A stretch of DNA of 64,000 bases from Virgibacillus sp. MSJ-26 (GCF_018918075.1 NZ_JAHLPW010000003.1:1-64000); one strand, 5' to 3'; shown: positions 27,781 to 37,881, counted from the stretch's first letter. Numbers and translations: made by a program. The notes: a model not told the origin generated them from the sequence alone.

Positions 27781-29292
27781 ATGAGAAAAAGAAGACACTG
27801 GAAAAAAAATCTCTTTCCTCTAAAGGCGGATGAACTTAAAAAGATAGTTAAAGAACAATTCGAATCAACCACTGGTACAAATCCAGATCTGATTTTTAAA
27901 ACATATGAAATCCAAGGTGAAAAAGTCGCCGTTTTTTATTTATCTAATCTCATTAACTCAGATAAATTTGAAACAAGTATTTTAAACCCTTTACTATCCT
28001 CCGAAAAACCGTGGACCAACAAATCACTTTTAAACGAAATTCCAATTGGTGAAAATAGCACAGCAAGTACATTAGAAGAGATTAACAATCAAATTATACT
28101 AGGTGAAGTATTTATCTATATTGAGCAAGAAAGCGAAATAATTGCTTATTCTTTAATTAATAAAGAAAAACGTTCACTCGAAAAGGCGGAAACTGAATCA
28201 CTGGTCTTAGGTCCAAAAATAGCATTCACCGAATCAATTATTACAAACATAAACATTGTCAGATGGCGCATTAGATCTCCTAAACTTGTTATCGAGGAGT
28301 ATAAAGTGGGGAAGACAGTCCCTCGAGACGTACGCGTCGTTTATATGAAATCAATTGCTAATCAAGAAGACATTAACACTGTCAAACAACGTATTAAAGA
28401 TTTAGACGTAGATGAGATTGAAGATAGTATTGTATTAAAACAATACATAGAGGACGATCAATTTAATTTATTTCCTCAATTTGAAATAACAGAGCTTCCC
28501 GATAAATTCAGTTATGGAATAACAAAAGGTAAAATTGGCGTTCTCGTCGAAAACAGTCCGTCAGGTATTATTGCACCTGCGAATGCCTTTAGTTTCTTAG
28601 AGTCGACTGAAGATTTGTATATGCGCTGGCAGGCGGGAGCCTTCTTAAGAATATTGCGTTTTATTGCGATGTTCTTTTCTATAATCATTACACCGATTTA
28701 TGTAGCGATTATCAGCTTTCAATATGATATTATTCCTACAAAATTACTCGTTACCGTAGGGCAATCAAGAGCCGTTGTCCCCTTCTCCCCTATATTGGAA
28801 GCTCTATTATTAGAGTTTCTAATTGAATTACTGAGAGAAGCTGGAGCCAGATTACCGACAAAAGTAGGTCAAACAATGGGAATTGTTGGAGGTATTGTAA
28901 TTGGTCAAGCTGCAGTAGCAGCAGGAATTACTAGTAATATATTATTAATTGTTGTGTCCATGAGTGCACTTGCTTCATTCACAACACCCAGCTATCTACT
29001 GGGAACCACTATCAGAATCATTAGAATGCCACTTATTATTTTATCGGGTATATTTGGATTATTAGGCTTAATATGGGCTTTAAGTTTTTTAATCATTCAT
29101 ATGTTGAGACTAACATCATTAGGTCGCCCATTTCTAACCCCACTTTATCCATTAAGACTACAAGACTTTAATAAAGTGTTTTATCGCTTGCCGCCTGATT
29201 ACACTACTAAACGAGTTGAGTCTTACCGGCCAAAGAAACTTAAACGATTCAATGCAGAAGAGGCCTCTCAAAAAAAGGATATTGATCAGTAG
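27781..29292 (+). CDS. spore germinant receptor subunit A (GerA family)
   Basis: A 503-residue inner-spore-membrane protein. A soluble N-terminal domain (about 1-280) is followed by several membrane segments (about 290-455). Family marks include VRWRIRSPKLVIEEYKVGK near 160-180 and PFSPILEALLLEFLIELLRE near 335-355. It forms a receptor with the next two genes and senses small nutrients that trigger germination. I chose the ATG at 27781, 4 nt after GGAGGT; the ATG four codons earlier overlaps that site. Which receptor paralogue it is (GerK, Yfk, Ynd type) cannot be told. Confidence 0.93.
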   Translation: MRKRRHWKKNLFPLKADELKKIVKEQFESTTGTNPDLIFKTYEIQGEKVAVFYLSNLINSDKFETSILNPLLSSEKPWTNKSLLNEIPIGENSTASTLEEINNQIILGEVFIYIEQESEIIAYSLINKEKRSLEKAETESLVLGPKIAFTESIITNINIVRWRIRSPKLVIEEYKVGKTVPRDVRVVYMKSIANQEDINTVKQRIKDLDVDEIEDSIVLKQYIEDDQFNLFPQFEITELPDKFSYGITKGKIGVLVENSPSGIIAPANAFSFLESTEDLYMRWQAGAFLRILRFIAMFFSIIITPIYVAIISFQYDIIPTKLLVTVGQSRAVVPFSPILEALLLEFLIELLREAGARLPTKVGQTMGIVGGIVIGQAAVAAGITSNILLIVVSMSALASFTTPSYLLGTTIRIIRMPLIILSGIFGLLGLIWALSFLIIHMLRLTSLGRPFLTPLYPLRLQDFNKVFYRLPPDYTTKRVESYRPKKLKRFNAEEASQKKDIDQ

Positions 29293-29301
29293 GTGAATAA
29301 T

Positions 29302-30417
29302 ATGAATGTTAATGTCAAAGTCCCAGCTCACGTGATGATTCGAGCCTTTTACTTGTTTTTTTTAATAACTTCTCTTCAATTTGGTGTAGGTACGATGGGA
29401 GCGCCGCGTTATATTTTTAAATTTGCACAGCAGGATTCTTGGGTATCCATATTGATAGCCTTTGCGTTCATTATCTTAACTGTTGCTGTTATGTTTATAA
29501 TTCTGAATCAATACGAAAACGCAGATATTTTTGGCATTCAGGTTGATGTATTTGGAAATTTTTTGGGGAAATTTCTTGGGATTATCTATGTTTCATATTT
29601 CGGTATGGGTCTAATTACCGTTATAGCTACTTATATTGAAGTGGTTCAGATGTTCTTATATCCCACCTTCCCAACCTATGTGATTGCTACATTAATCCTA
29701 TTACTAGTTATATACGCTATTACTGGCGGCATTAGAGTAATAACAGGCGTCGCATTTATTTTCTTTCTAGCTACCCAAACACTCTTAATATTTTTATATG
29801 ATCCCATGTCACGGATGGAATGGGGCCATTTCTTGCCAATGTTCCAAGCATCACCAAAGGAATTAATGCAAGGTGCAAAAGCAACATTCTTTACAAATAG
29901 CGGTTTTGAAATGTTATTTTTATTGTATCCTTTTATCGAAAATAAAGAGAAGACTAAATTACCTACATTCCTTGGGATAGCTTACTCATCACTCATCTTA
30001 TTAGTATTAACTATCGTTTTAATCGGGTACTTCAGTTTAGAACATATTGAAGACCTTGAATGGTCTTTGTTAACACTATTCAAAAGTGTTTCATTTACGT
30101 TTGTCGAGCGAATTGATTATATAGTCATCATGGCATGGTTACTAATTATTATTCCTAACAATGTATTACTTTTATGGGGGATGACTTACGGTCTAAATCG
30201 TCTTTTTAATATAAAGCAGAAAGGCTCCATCTATGTTTTGGCAGGCATAATACTTCTAGTCGTTAGTTTTGTTAAATATGACTATCAAATATTAAAACTA
30301 ACTGATTTTATTGCACAGATAGGATTCTGGATTGCTTTTATATATCCTTTTATTTTATTACCATGTGTGTTAATCAGAAAAAAATGGAAAAGATCTAAAG
30401 GATTGGATAACTCATGA
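29302..30417 (+). CDS. spore germinant receptor subunit B (GerB family)
   Basis: A 371-residue membrane protein with about ten transmembrane helices, an amino-acid-permease-like fold of the GerAB/GerKB family. The N-terminal FFLITSLQFGVGTMGAPRYI is typical, and this subunit is thought to bind the nutrient. I chose the ATG at 29302 following TAGGTGA; the GTG at 29293 lies in that site and directly follows the stop of the A subunit. The C-terminal end overlaps the next start by 4 bp, so the genes are coupled. Confidence 0.92.
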   Translation: MNVNVKVPAHVMIRAFYLFFLITSLQFGVGTMGAPRYIFKFAQQDSWVSILIAFAFIILTVAVMFIILNQYENADIFGIQVDVFGNFLGKFLGIIYVSYFGMGLITVIATYIEVVQMFLYPTFPTYVIATLILLLVIYAITGGIRVITGVAFIFFLATQTLLIFLYDPMSRMEWGHFLPMFQASPKELMQGAKATFFTNSGFEMLFLLYPFIENKEKTKLPTFLGIAYSSLILLVLTIVLIGYFSLEHIEDLEWSLLTLFKSVSFTFVERIDYIVIMAWLLIIIPNNVLLLWGMTYGLNRLFNIKQKGSIYVLAGIILLVVSFVKYDYQILKLTDFIAQIGFWIAFIYPFILLPCVLIRKKWKRSKGLDNS

Positions 30418-31550
30418 GAAAAATAAAAACACTCACTTTATTAATTATATTATGCCTGCTACTGACTGGATGTCCAGACAAAAGACAACTGGAAAACCTT
30501 GGTATTATTAATGCACGTGGGATTGATATTGAAGACCAAAATGAAATTAAAACCAACTTTGTCATATTTCAATTTGAAGAACAATCACAAGACATTACAA
30601 AGGTTGTTTCAGGTACAGGGGGTACACCAACAGGTGCTGTAAATAACGCTAACTATGAATCCAACTTCCTTCTTGAGCTCGGTAAAATACAATTAGATTT
30701 ATATGGTTTAGAAGCAGCTAAGAAAGGAATCGCCCCCTACCTTGATATGTTAAACCGAAATCCTAATACTCCCGATACGATGTATTTAGCATTAAGCAAA
30801 ACGACAGCTGAAGATGTATTAAAAATGAATGAACAAGACATTTCCATGAATATTGGCCAATACTTACACGATGTTATAGAGGAAAGCAGCACGAGTAAAA
30901 AACACTTCCCTAAAATGACTTTACAAAAATTCATGCGCTTTTATGGAGATGTTGGTCGCGATCCGATTTTACCCATTTTTGAGGTTTTAGATGGCAAACC
31001 AAAAATTACTTCAATTGGTGTTTTCCAAGATGATAAATATGTTGGAGACCTTCCCATTCACGACAGAGAATTATTTAACCTTAATTTTGGTCGGGTAAAA
31101 GAAGAATGGATGGAATTCTCTATTCCATCAAGGCCTTTTCAAAACGGTTTAAGCAAATTAAATGATGATGACATCCATCTAACTATTGATATTATAAGAA
31201 ATAAGAGCGACATTAAGTTAGTGAATAAGGAAGCGCTTGAATTCGATCATTCATTTAAATTAGAAGTAAGGTTAATTGACATATCGGAACACGAAAATTT
31301 AAATATAGAAGATACTAAAATTCAAAAGAAAATCGAAAAAGAGGTAGGAAAAAAATTACGAAGCCGTTATGAAAAATTACTAAATGAATTACAAGACTTT
31401 GATTCTGACGCTTTAGGATATGGAGAAATATATCGTCAAAAAAAGCGAGATCAAAAACTAACAAATCAAGAATGGCGGAAACTTTATCCCGATATTGATG
31501 TAACATATACGGTTGATATTAAATTCATTGGACATGGTGAAATCTTTTAA
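30414..31550 (+). CDS. spore germinant receptor subunit C lipoprotein (GerC family)
   Basis: A 378-residue predicted lipoprotein with lipobox LLTGC near residues 15-19 and the GerC-family start PDKRQLENLGIINARGID. Later conserved-looking parts include FKLEVRLIDISEHENLN and the end of YTVDIKFIGHGEIF. It completes the A-B-C receptor and should be anchored on the outer face of the inner spore membrane. It starts within the B gene (ATGA overlap). A bidirectional terminator follows. Confidence 0.92.
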   Translation: MRKIKTLTLLIILCLLLTGCPDKRQLENLGIINARGIDIEDQNEIKTNFVIFQFEEQSQDITKVVSGTGGTPTGAVNNANYESNFLLELGKIQLDLYGLEAAKKGIAPYLDMLNRNPNTPDTMYLALSKTTAEDVLKMNEQDISMNIGQYLHDVIEESSTSKKHFPKMTLQKFMRFYGDVGRDPILPIFEVLDGKPKITSIGVFQDDKYVGDLPIHDRELFNLNFGRVKEEWMEFSIPSRPFQNGLSKLNDDDIHLTIDIIRNKSDIKLVNKEALEFDHSFKLEVRLIDISEHENLNIEDTKIQKKIEKEVGKKLRSRYEKLLNELQDFDSDALGYGEIYRQKKRDQKLTNQEWRKLYPDIDVTYTVDIKFIGHGEIF

Positions 31551-31617
31551 CAATTAGTAAATCTGTACCCTGAGTCAAAAATTTTGACCTCCTATTTAGG
31601 CTTAAATATATAGACAA

Positions 31618-31649
31618 AAAGCAGCTATAATTTAAAACTTAGCTGCTTT
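31618..31649. terminator. bidirectional terminator of receptor and opuA operons
   Basis: AAAGCAGCTA / TAGCTGCTTT with T-runs on both strands, between convergent operons. Confidence 0.85.
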
Positions 31650-31661
31650 TTTGATATCTTT

Positions 31662-32867
31662 TTATTGTACTTGTCCTTCTTTTTCTGGCTCATCAGCAAT
31701 AAGTCCCGCTAACACGTGAACTCGTAAAATAAACCCTACCAATTTCTCCTCTTCATCAACAACTGCTAGTGGGAAACTTGATTCTAATGTCTTGGGAATT
31801 AAATCGCTGACATATTCATCTCTTTTCACAATATTAATGTCTGTTTTCATTACATCTTGGAGTGATTTCTTCTCTTTTATGCCTTTGACTGCGTCATCAA
31901 TTGTAACGAGCCCTTTTACTTCACGCTTTCGGTCAACGACAAAGACGCTGGAAATATTATTCTCTTCCATTTCTTTAATCGCGACGTTTAGTCCGTCTTT
32001 GGTAGAGACTAACGCATTTGGCTTAATCATGACATGTTCTGCTTGAATAACTTTAGAACGGTCAATATCCTTAATAAATTCTGAAATATAATTGTTAGCT
32101 GGCTGTTCAATTATTTCTTCCGGCGTTCCTATTTGAACAACATGACCATCTTTCATCACAGCAACACGATCGCCAAGTTTAAAGGCTTCGTTTACATCGT
32201 GGGTAATAAAGATAATCGTTTTTTGCAATCGTTCTTGGATATCAAGAAGTTCTAGTTGCATCTCGCGACGAATAAGCGGATCTAGCGCACTGAATGGCTC
32301 ATCCATAAGAAGAATATCAGGATCATTAGCGAGTGCACGAGCAAGTCCTACACGCTGCTGCATTCCACCTGATAATTCATCGGGGTATTTATCTTCATAG
32401 CCTTTCAATCCAACAATCTCAATATTTTTCATAGCAATATTTCGGCGTTCTTCTCTGGAATAATGACGTACTTCAAGGCCATACTCTACATTTGCTAGAA
32501 CTGTTCGGTGATTAAACAAACCGAAATGCTGAAACACCATTGCAATTTTTTCTTGCCTTACTTTTTTCAAGGTTGATTTACCGGAATTAGCGATATCTTC
32601 ACCGTCAATATACACAGACCCTGTTGTTGGCTTGTTTAATAAATTAAAACAACGAATGAGGGTAGACTTTCCACTTCCAGACAGCCCCATAATGACAAAG
32701 ACTTCACCTTTTTTCACTTCTAGGCTGGCATTATAAACACCAACTGTATGACCTGTTTTAGCCAATATATCATCTTTTGACATGCCTTCTTTAACCATAG
32801 GTATGACGCTTTTTGGTTTCGATCCAAATATTTTCGAAACATTTTCCAATTTTATTTGTGTTGTCAT
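31662..32867 (-). CDS. opuAA: glycine betaine/proline ABC transporter ATPase
   Basis: A 401-residue ATPase of the OpuAA/ProV type. Motifs: Walker A GLSGSGKST near residue 58, signature LSGGMQQRVGLARAL near 164, Walker B ILLMDEPFSALDPL near 185, H-loop THDVNEA near 220. Two C-terminal CBS domains (about 280-395) are those used by OpuA-type transporters for ionic-strength sensing. It is the last gene of a minus-strand operon; its ATG overlaps the permease stop by one base. Osmoprotectant uptake is the expected role. Confidence 0.93.
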   Translation of the reverse strand: MTTQIKLENVSKIFGSKPKSVIPMVKEGMSKDDILAKTGHTVGVYNASLEVKKGEVFVIMGLSGSGKSTLIRCFNLLNKPTTGSVYIDGEDIANSGKSTLKKVRQEKIAMVFQHFGLFNHRTVLANVEYGLEVRHYSREERRNIAMKNIEIVGLKGYEDKYPDELSGGMQQRVGLARALANDPDILLMDEPFSALDPLIRREMQLELLDIQERLQKTIIFITHDVNEAFKLGDRVAVMKDGHVVQIGTPEEIIEQPANNYISEFIKDIDRSKVIQAEHVMIKPNALVSTKDGLNVAIKEMEENNISSVFVVDRKREVKGLVTIDDAVKGIKEKKSLQDVMKTDINIVKRDEYVSDLIPKTLESSFPLAVVDEEEKLVGFILRVHVLAGLIADEPEKEGQVQ

Positions 32868-33730
32868 TAACTTACCCTCCTATGCTTCTGAAGCTTATCA
32901 GCAAAGCCATTGGTAATACGATCGATAATAATAGCTAGGAAGACAATACTTATACCTGCTTCAAAGCCAAGTGCGATATCGATTCGATTAATAGAGACGA
33001 GAACTTGCTCTCCCAAGCCAGAAGCTCCAACCATGGATGCTATAACAACCATCGCCAAAGCCATCATTGTTGTCTGGTTCACACCGGCCATAATCGTCGG
33101 CAAGGCTTGTGGTAATTGAACCTTACCTAGCATTTGCCAAGTTGATGAACCAAATGACTCTGCAGATTCAACAACTTCTTGATCTACACCGCGAATAGCT
33201 AACTCTGTTAAGCGAATAACAGGAGGTAAAGCATAGATTAATGTTGCAAAAATTGCAGACACGTTTCCAAGACCGAAGAAAAAGATCGCTGGAATCAAAT
33301 AAACAAAACTCGGCATCGTCTGCATGGCGTCAAGCAACGGCCGCATGATTGTTGAAAAACCTCTACGGAATGCCATGTAAATCCCAAGAGGAATACCGAT
33401 AATCAAACAAATCGCCACAGCTGTTATGATAATAGCAATCGTTGTCATCATATCTTCCCAAAGACCGAATGTTCCGATTAAGAAAATAAAAAAACCATAT
33501 AAAAAACCAGAGAAAACTGATTTGAAATACCATCCAAGCAGGATAACAATAATAATAAACAGCCACCACGGTAACCAAACTAAGAAATCATCAATCCCGT
33601 TAATCGTTCTTGAAGAGATGAGAAATATAAAATCAAATAACCCTTTAAAAGTTGTATCTATAAAGCTGACCAATGAGTCAACATATTGCCCTAATTGGGT
33701 TTGTATATCAGGAAAACCACCCATAAACAC
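32867..33730 (-). CDS. opuAB: glycine betaine/proline ABC transporter permease
   Basis: A 287-residue permease of the ProW/OpuAB family with about six or more membrane segments and the inner-membrane component motif around ESFGSSTWQMLGKVQLPQA near residue 190. Start uncertain: the frame begins GTG-TTT-ATG, and the GAGAGGTG site lies about 24 nt upstream, farther than usual. It is separated from the binding-protein gene by 98 bp containing a hairpin, and overlaps the ATPase gene by one base. Confidence 0.92.
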   Translation of the reverse strand: MFMGGFPDIQTQLGQYVDSLVSFIDTTFKGLFDFIFLISSRTINGIDDFLVWLPWWLFIIIVILLGWYFKSVFSGFLYGFFIFLIGTFGLWEDMMTTIAIIITAVAICLIIGIPLGIYMAFRRGFSTIMRPLLDAMQTMPSFVYLIPAIFFFGLGNVSAIFATLIYALPPVIRLTELAIRGVDQEVVESAESFGSSTWQMLGKVQLPQALPTIMAGVNQTTMMALAMVVIASMVGASGLGEQVLVSINRIDIALGFEAGISIVFLAIIIDRITNGFADKLQKHRRVS

Positions 33731-33794
33731 GCTGCATTTATATCAGCAGCTTCACACCTCTCTTTACATAAAGTTTTATATAAAATGGAGAAAA

Positions 33795-33820
33795 AGCAGC
33801 CAACCAAGCGGCTAGCTGCT
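33795..33820 (-). terminator. intra-operon hairpin after opuAC
   Basis: On the minus strand AGCAGC...GCC pairs with GGCTGCT and is followed by TTTT. It sits between the binding-protein gene and the permease gene. It probably lets a portion of transcripts stop, giving more binding protein than transporter, as in other ABC operons. Confidence 0.6.
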
Positions 33821-33828
33821 CGTTTTAA

Positions 33829-34824
33829 TTAATTAAGTGCATCTTTTACTTTGTCAGCGATATCTTCATCTATCCAGCTTGTCCAGATATCTTCATGCTG
33901 CTCCATCCACCACATAGCTGCCTCTTCTGCTGAAGCTTCTTCTTCTTCCATATAATTTAATGCTTCTTCTGTTAAATCATTGCTCGTTTCATAGTTTTCT
34001 AGGAATTCAACGACCTCTGGAGCTTGCTCAGGCAAATCTTTATGAACAGCCACTACGACATCATTTGGTGGGAATTCAGTGCTTTTATCTTCATCCCATG
34101 CATCAACATCAAAATCATCTTCTTCAAGTAACGTTAAATCATACTTTGCTGTTACCCAAGTAGGAGACCAGTAATAACCTACCCACGGTTCTCCAGATTC
34201 ATATGCACTTACAAGGTCTGCAACAGCAGCTGAGTCAGAACCTGGGATAAAATTATTCATTGTTTCATCCAGTCCATACGTATCAAATTTTGTTGTAATT
34301 GCTTCTTCTACAGCCCATCCACTAGGACCATTGATAATTCTTCCGCGTCCTGGATCTTCTGGATCTTCAAACACATCGGGATAATCTTTCAAATCTTCAA
34401 CTGTTTTTAAATCAGGTGCCATCGGTTCAATCCCACGTTCTTCATCACCTTCGATAACATATGTGGGTACATAAAGACCTTGATCATTATCATCAAAGTT
34501 CACTGATAATTTTTCTATATCTCCAGCTTCAATTGCTTCTTCATAGGCTTCACGCACGTTATCCGTCCAGACTTCAGTATAAACGTTAATATCTCCCTCA
34601 CGTAAGCCCTGAAGCGTTGCTGCAGTTGAACCTGTTGTTTCATCCGTATCATAGCCAAAACCTTCTTCAATAATTGTGCGGGCAATGTAGTTATGAACTA
34701 CAATACTATCCCATCCGGCGTCAGCAAATACAATTTCATCAATTGTTCCTTCCGTGGTCGAGTCACCACATGCAGCTAACATAATAGTTAAAATACTAAC
34801 AAAAATAACCCCTATTTTTCTCAT
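33829..34824 (-). CDS. opuAC: glycine betaine-binding lipoprotein
   Basis: A 331-residue extracellular substrate-binding lipoprotein with lipobox MLAACGDS near residues 15-22. OpuAC/ProX-type sequence includes FADAGWDSIVVHNYIARTII near 33-52 and PWVGYYWSPTWVTAKYDL near 212-229, with Trp residues suited to binding trimethylammonium compounds. The mature part is very acidic (many Glu and Asp), a feature often linked with halotolerant cells. It is first in the operon, before permease and ATPase, which differs from the AA-AB-AC order of B. subtilis. Confidence 0.92.
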   Translation of the reverse strand: MRKIGVIFVSILTIMLAACGDSTTEGTIDEIVFADAGWDSIVVHNYIARTIIEEGFGYDTDETTGSTAATLQGLREGDINVYTEVWTDNVREAYEEAIEAGDIEKLSVNFDDNDQGLYVPTYVIEGDEERGIEPMAPDLKTVEDLKDYPDVFEDPEDPGRGRIINGPSGWAVEEAITTKFDTYGLDETMNNFIPGSDSAAVADLVSAYESGEPWVGYYWSPTWVTAKYDLTLLEEDDFDVDAWDEDKSTEFPPNDVVVAVHKDLPEQAPEVVEFLENYETSNDLTEEALNYMEEEEASAEEAAMWWMEQHEDIWTSWIDEDIADKVKDALN

Positions 34825-35224
34825 TGGTACGCCCCTTATTTTTAAATTTTGTTTCTTGGAAATAGATTAGTTATATCTTTCCATAAATGAAAAGCCCTGT
34901 TTACCGTCATCAAGGTTCAAATCAAATAGTTTATTTATCTATATATGAGATGTTCAAATTGAAGATTTAAACGAAAGAAAAGATGGAAAGCATGACGAAG
35001 GACCTAACATATTAAGGTTACTGAATATCTATTTCTAAATCAAACGCTATTAATCTATGTATATTTTCGTATTAAGAGATTTTAAAGGAATAACATGATT
35101 TTTCTCACAAATGATAGCTTATTTGTCGTTTATTCTCACTATAACTCATGTTTACTCAATATTTACCATTTTATTTGAATCTTTATTTAATTCAAAAGGT
35201 GTAGAGTCCACTTTATTTACAAAG
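34825..35224. other. intergenic region opuAC / murG
   Basis: About 400 bp of AT-rich DNA that should hold the opuA promoter. One tiny plus-strand frame (35094-35177, 27 residues) follows AAAGGA but has no recognisable sequence and is not called. I see no riboswitch or repeat. Confidence 0.4.
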
Positions 35225-35253
35225 AAAGCACTCCGTTTGTGTCGGAATGCTTT
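35225..35253 (-). terminator. terminator of murG-like gene
   Basis: AAAGCA-TCCG / CGGA-TGCTTT with T-run on the minus strand, 13 bp after the murG stop. Confidence 0.82.
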
Positions 35254-35266
35254 TTAATATGAATAG

Positions 35267-36337
35267 CTATTTCGAAATGTCTTTGATAATCTCTATTACT
35301 CTATCACGAGATTTTTCACTTTTATATTCGCTCATGTGCTCTTTCATTAATGGGGCATACTCTTTTAACTGGATAAGTTCTTGCTCTAACGTTCCCTGTG
35401 TCAAATTTTCCTCTTCAAGGATACGAGCATAGCGTTTTTCCTGAAAAGACTCCGCGTTAACAATTTGGTCTCCTCTACTTGCTGCTCTAGATAATGGTAT
35501 AAGTAACATCGGAATACGGAGAGCTAAAAATTCAAAAATAGCATTTGCACCGGCACGTGAAATGACAAAATCCGTTATCGCGAAAATGTCTTTTAACTCC
35601 TCATTCACATATTCAAACTGAATATAGCCTCTCTTATCAATGGTTGAATCAACTTTTCCTTGCCCACAAATATGGACGATTTGAAACTCTGCTAATAAAA
35701 AGTCAAGACTCTCCCTGACCACATGATTGATTCTTTCCGCCCCAGCACTACCTCCCATAATTAAGAGAACGGGTTTATCCTTCGTGAAGCCACATAATGT
35801 AATTCCTCTTGTTTTATCCCCTTGGAACAATTCATCTCGGATGACAGCACCTACATATTCTGCTTTATTTTCAGGCAAGTATTGCATCGTTTCAGAAAAT
35901 GTGGCCAACACCTTATTGGTAAATGGAATGGAGAGCTTATTAGCGAGCCCCGGAGTGTAATCTGATTCATGAATCACCGATGGAACTCGGCGAAGTTTTG
36001 ATGCCAACACAACCGGCACAGAGACAAAGCCACCTTTAGAGAAAATGACATTCGGTTTGCGTTTGCCAATGATTCTCCATGCCTGCACGGTTCCTTTCAT
36101 AACTTTAAATGGATCCTTGAAGTTTTCCATAGACATATATCTTCTTAATTTACCTGTTGAGACAGGATAGTAATCTACATTAGGAACCTGTTCGATCAAC
36201 CGTCTTTCAATACCGTCTTTCGAACCGATATAATCGACTTCCCATCCTTCTTTTTGAAAAACGGGAATTAAAGCCAGATTAACGATGACATGACCCGCTG
36301 TCCCTCCACCTGTAAACAGGATACGTTTTTTACTCAC
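35267..36337 (-). CDS. murG: MurG-like UDP-N-acetylglucosamine transferase
   Basis: About 356 residues, a GT-B fold enzyme that adds GlcNAc to lipid I to make the peptidoglycan precursor lipid II. Family marks: ILFTGGGTAGHV at the N-terminus, FSKGGFVSVPVVLASKLR near 98-115, and FVISRAGANAIFEFLALRIP near 256-275. I chose the GTG at 36337 after GAAAGGAAG; ATG codons upstream extend into an unlikely leader. It stands alone, not next to other division and cell-wall genes, so it may be a second MurG. Several Bacillaceae carry two. Confidence 0.9.
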   Translation of the reverse strand: MSKKRILFTGGGTAGHVIVNLALIPVFQKEGWEVDYIGSKDGIERRLIEQVPNVDYYPVSTGKLRRYMSMENFKDPFKVMKGTVQAWRIIGKRKPNVIFSKGGFVSVPVVLASKLRRVPSVIHESDYTPGLANKLSIPFTNKVLATFSETMQYLPENKAEYVGAVIRDELFQGDKTRGITLCGFTKDKPVLLIMGGSAGAERINHVVRESLDFLLAEFQIVHICGQGKVDSTIDKRGYIQFEYVNEELKDIFAITDFVISRAGANAIFEFLALRIPMLLIPLSRAASRGDQIVNAESFQEKRYARILEEENLTQGTLEQELIQLKEYAPLMKEHMSEYKSEKSRDRVIEIIKDISK

Positions 36338-36510
36338 TATAAACGACTTCCTTTCTTCCATAATACCCTCAAATCGAGTATAATTGCCTTTGTGACTTTT
36401 ATTAATTGTCATTTATTATTATGTTAAGCATTGTTTAATGAAAACTTCGGGTGATTAGAAAATACCACTTCTTTATCCTATTAGAAAACTATAGAAAAGG
36501 AAAGAGTTTT

Positions 36511-37881
36511 ATGTATGAAACATCTACTTTAAGAGATAAATTAAAATTATTTACTGTTATATTAATCCCTATTCTTATTACCCAGGTCAGTATGTATCTG
36601 ATGAACTTCTTTGATACAGTGATGTCTGGGCGAGCCGGTGCTATCGATTTAGCTGGCGTGGCAATTGGTTCAAGTTTGTGGGTCCCCATATTCACTGGAA
36701 TTAATGGTGTACTCATCGCCATTACTCCTATTATAGCGCAACTCATCGGTGCTAAGGAAGATGACGACATTCCTCGAAAAGTCCAGCAAGGAATCTATTT
36801 ATCTATAGCCCTAGCAATCATTATATTAGTAATCGGCACTCTTATCTTAACACCTATTTTAAATGCGATGGATTTAGAACCAGCTGTACGCTATACGGCT
36901 AAATATTATCTTGTCTCCTTAAGTTTAGGCATTGTTCCTTTATTTGTTTTTAATACAGTAAGAAGCTTTATTGATGCACTCGGTCAAACTCGTATATCGA
37001 TGATGATAATTCTAACATCATTGCCCTTAAATCTTGTTTTTAATTATATCTTTATTTTTGGAAAACTGGGGCTTCCAGCTTTTGGAGGTATTGGCGCCGG
37101 GATAGCTACTGCGATTACGTATTGGCTAATTTGTCTGATTGCCTTAGGTACAATTTATAAAATACATCCTTTTAAAGAGTTTAACCTATTCAGTCAGTGG
37201 GTCAAACCCTCCCTTATTGAGTGGTGGGAACAATTGAAGATTGGGATTCCAATCGGTTTTTCAATATTTTTTGAAACAAGTATCTTTGCGGCCATCACGC
37301 TATTAATGAGTGTGTTCAGCACTTACACGATTGCTGCTCACCAAGCAGCGATGAATTTCGCTTCTTTACTTTATATGTTACCACTTAGTGTCGGCATGGC
37401 ACTTACCATTGCTGTCGGTTTTGAAGTAGGAGGGAAACGTTTTTTAGATGCCCGCACTTATAGTTACATCGGCATTTTTATCGGGCTTGCTATAGCTGTA
37501 TTTGCCGGCCTTGTTCTATTTGTATTTAATGGACCTGTAGCAAAGCTTTACAACACCAATCCCGATGTTGTCGCTCTAACAAAACAATTTATTTATTTTG
37601 CTATTTTTTATCAATTAGCCGATGCAATCGGAGCCCCAATTCAGGGGGCTTTACGCGGTTATAAAGATGTTAATGTTACCTTGATCACGTCACTTGTTTC
37701 TTACTGGCTCATAGGCTTGCCGACTGGTTGGTTATTAGCGACTTATACATCGCTTGAACCTTTTGGTTATTGGGTCGGAATTATTGTCGGCTTAAGTACA
37801 GGTGCCATTGCTCTCCTTGTTCGGTTACTATATTTACAAAAAAAGTTTCCAGCAAAATCAAAAGCGCAAGCGCCCGTTTAG
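36511..37881 (+). CDS. MATE family multidrug efflux transporter
   Basis: A 456-residue membrane protein with about 12 transmembrane segments in two halves. The first half reads FFDTVMSGRAGAIDLAGVAIGSS in two pieces near 33-55, typical of NorM-type MATE proteins. Sodium- or proton-driven export of cationic drugs is the family function; substrates here are unknown. I chose the ATG at 36511 with AAAAGGAAAG upstream; the frame is open 20 codons earlier without a site. It is divergent from murG and shares a terminator with nupC. Confidence 0.92.
   Translation: MYETSTLRDKLKLFTVILIPILITQVSMYLMNFFDTVMSGRAGAIDLAGVAIGSSLWVPIFTGINGVLIAITPIIAQLIGAKEDDDIPRKVQQGIYLSIALAIIILVIGTLILTPILNAMDLEPAVRYTAKYYLVSLSLGIVPLFVFNTVRSFIDALGQTRISMMIILTSLPLNLVFNYIFIFGKLGLPAFGGIGAGIATAITYWLICLIALGTIYKIHPFKEFNLFSQWVKPSLIEWWEQLKIGIPIGFSIFFETSIFAAITLLMSVFSTYTIAAHQAAMNFASLLYMLPLSVGMALTIAVGFEVGGKRFLDARTYSYIGIFIGLAIAVFAGLVLFVFNGPVAKLYNTNPDVVALTKQFIYFAIFYQLADAIGAPIQGALRGYKDVNVTLITSLVSYWLIGLPTGWLLATYTSLEPFGYWVGIIVGLSTGAIALLVRLLYLQKKFPAKSKAQAPV

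Noticed and set aside
35094-35177. 27-residue frame after AAAGGA
   Set aside because: Sequence has no membrane or family pattern and no terminator; too weak to call.
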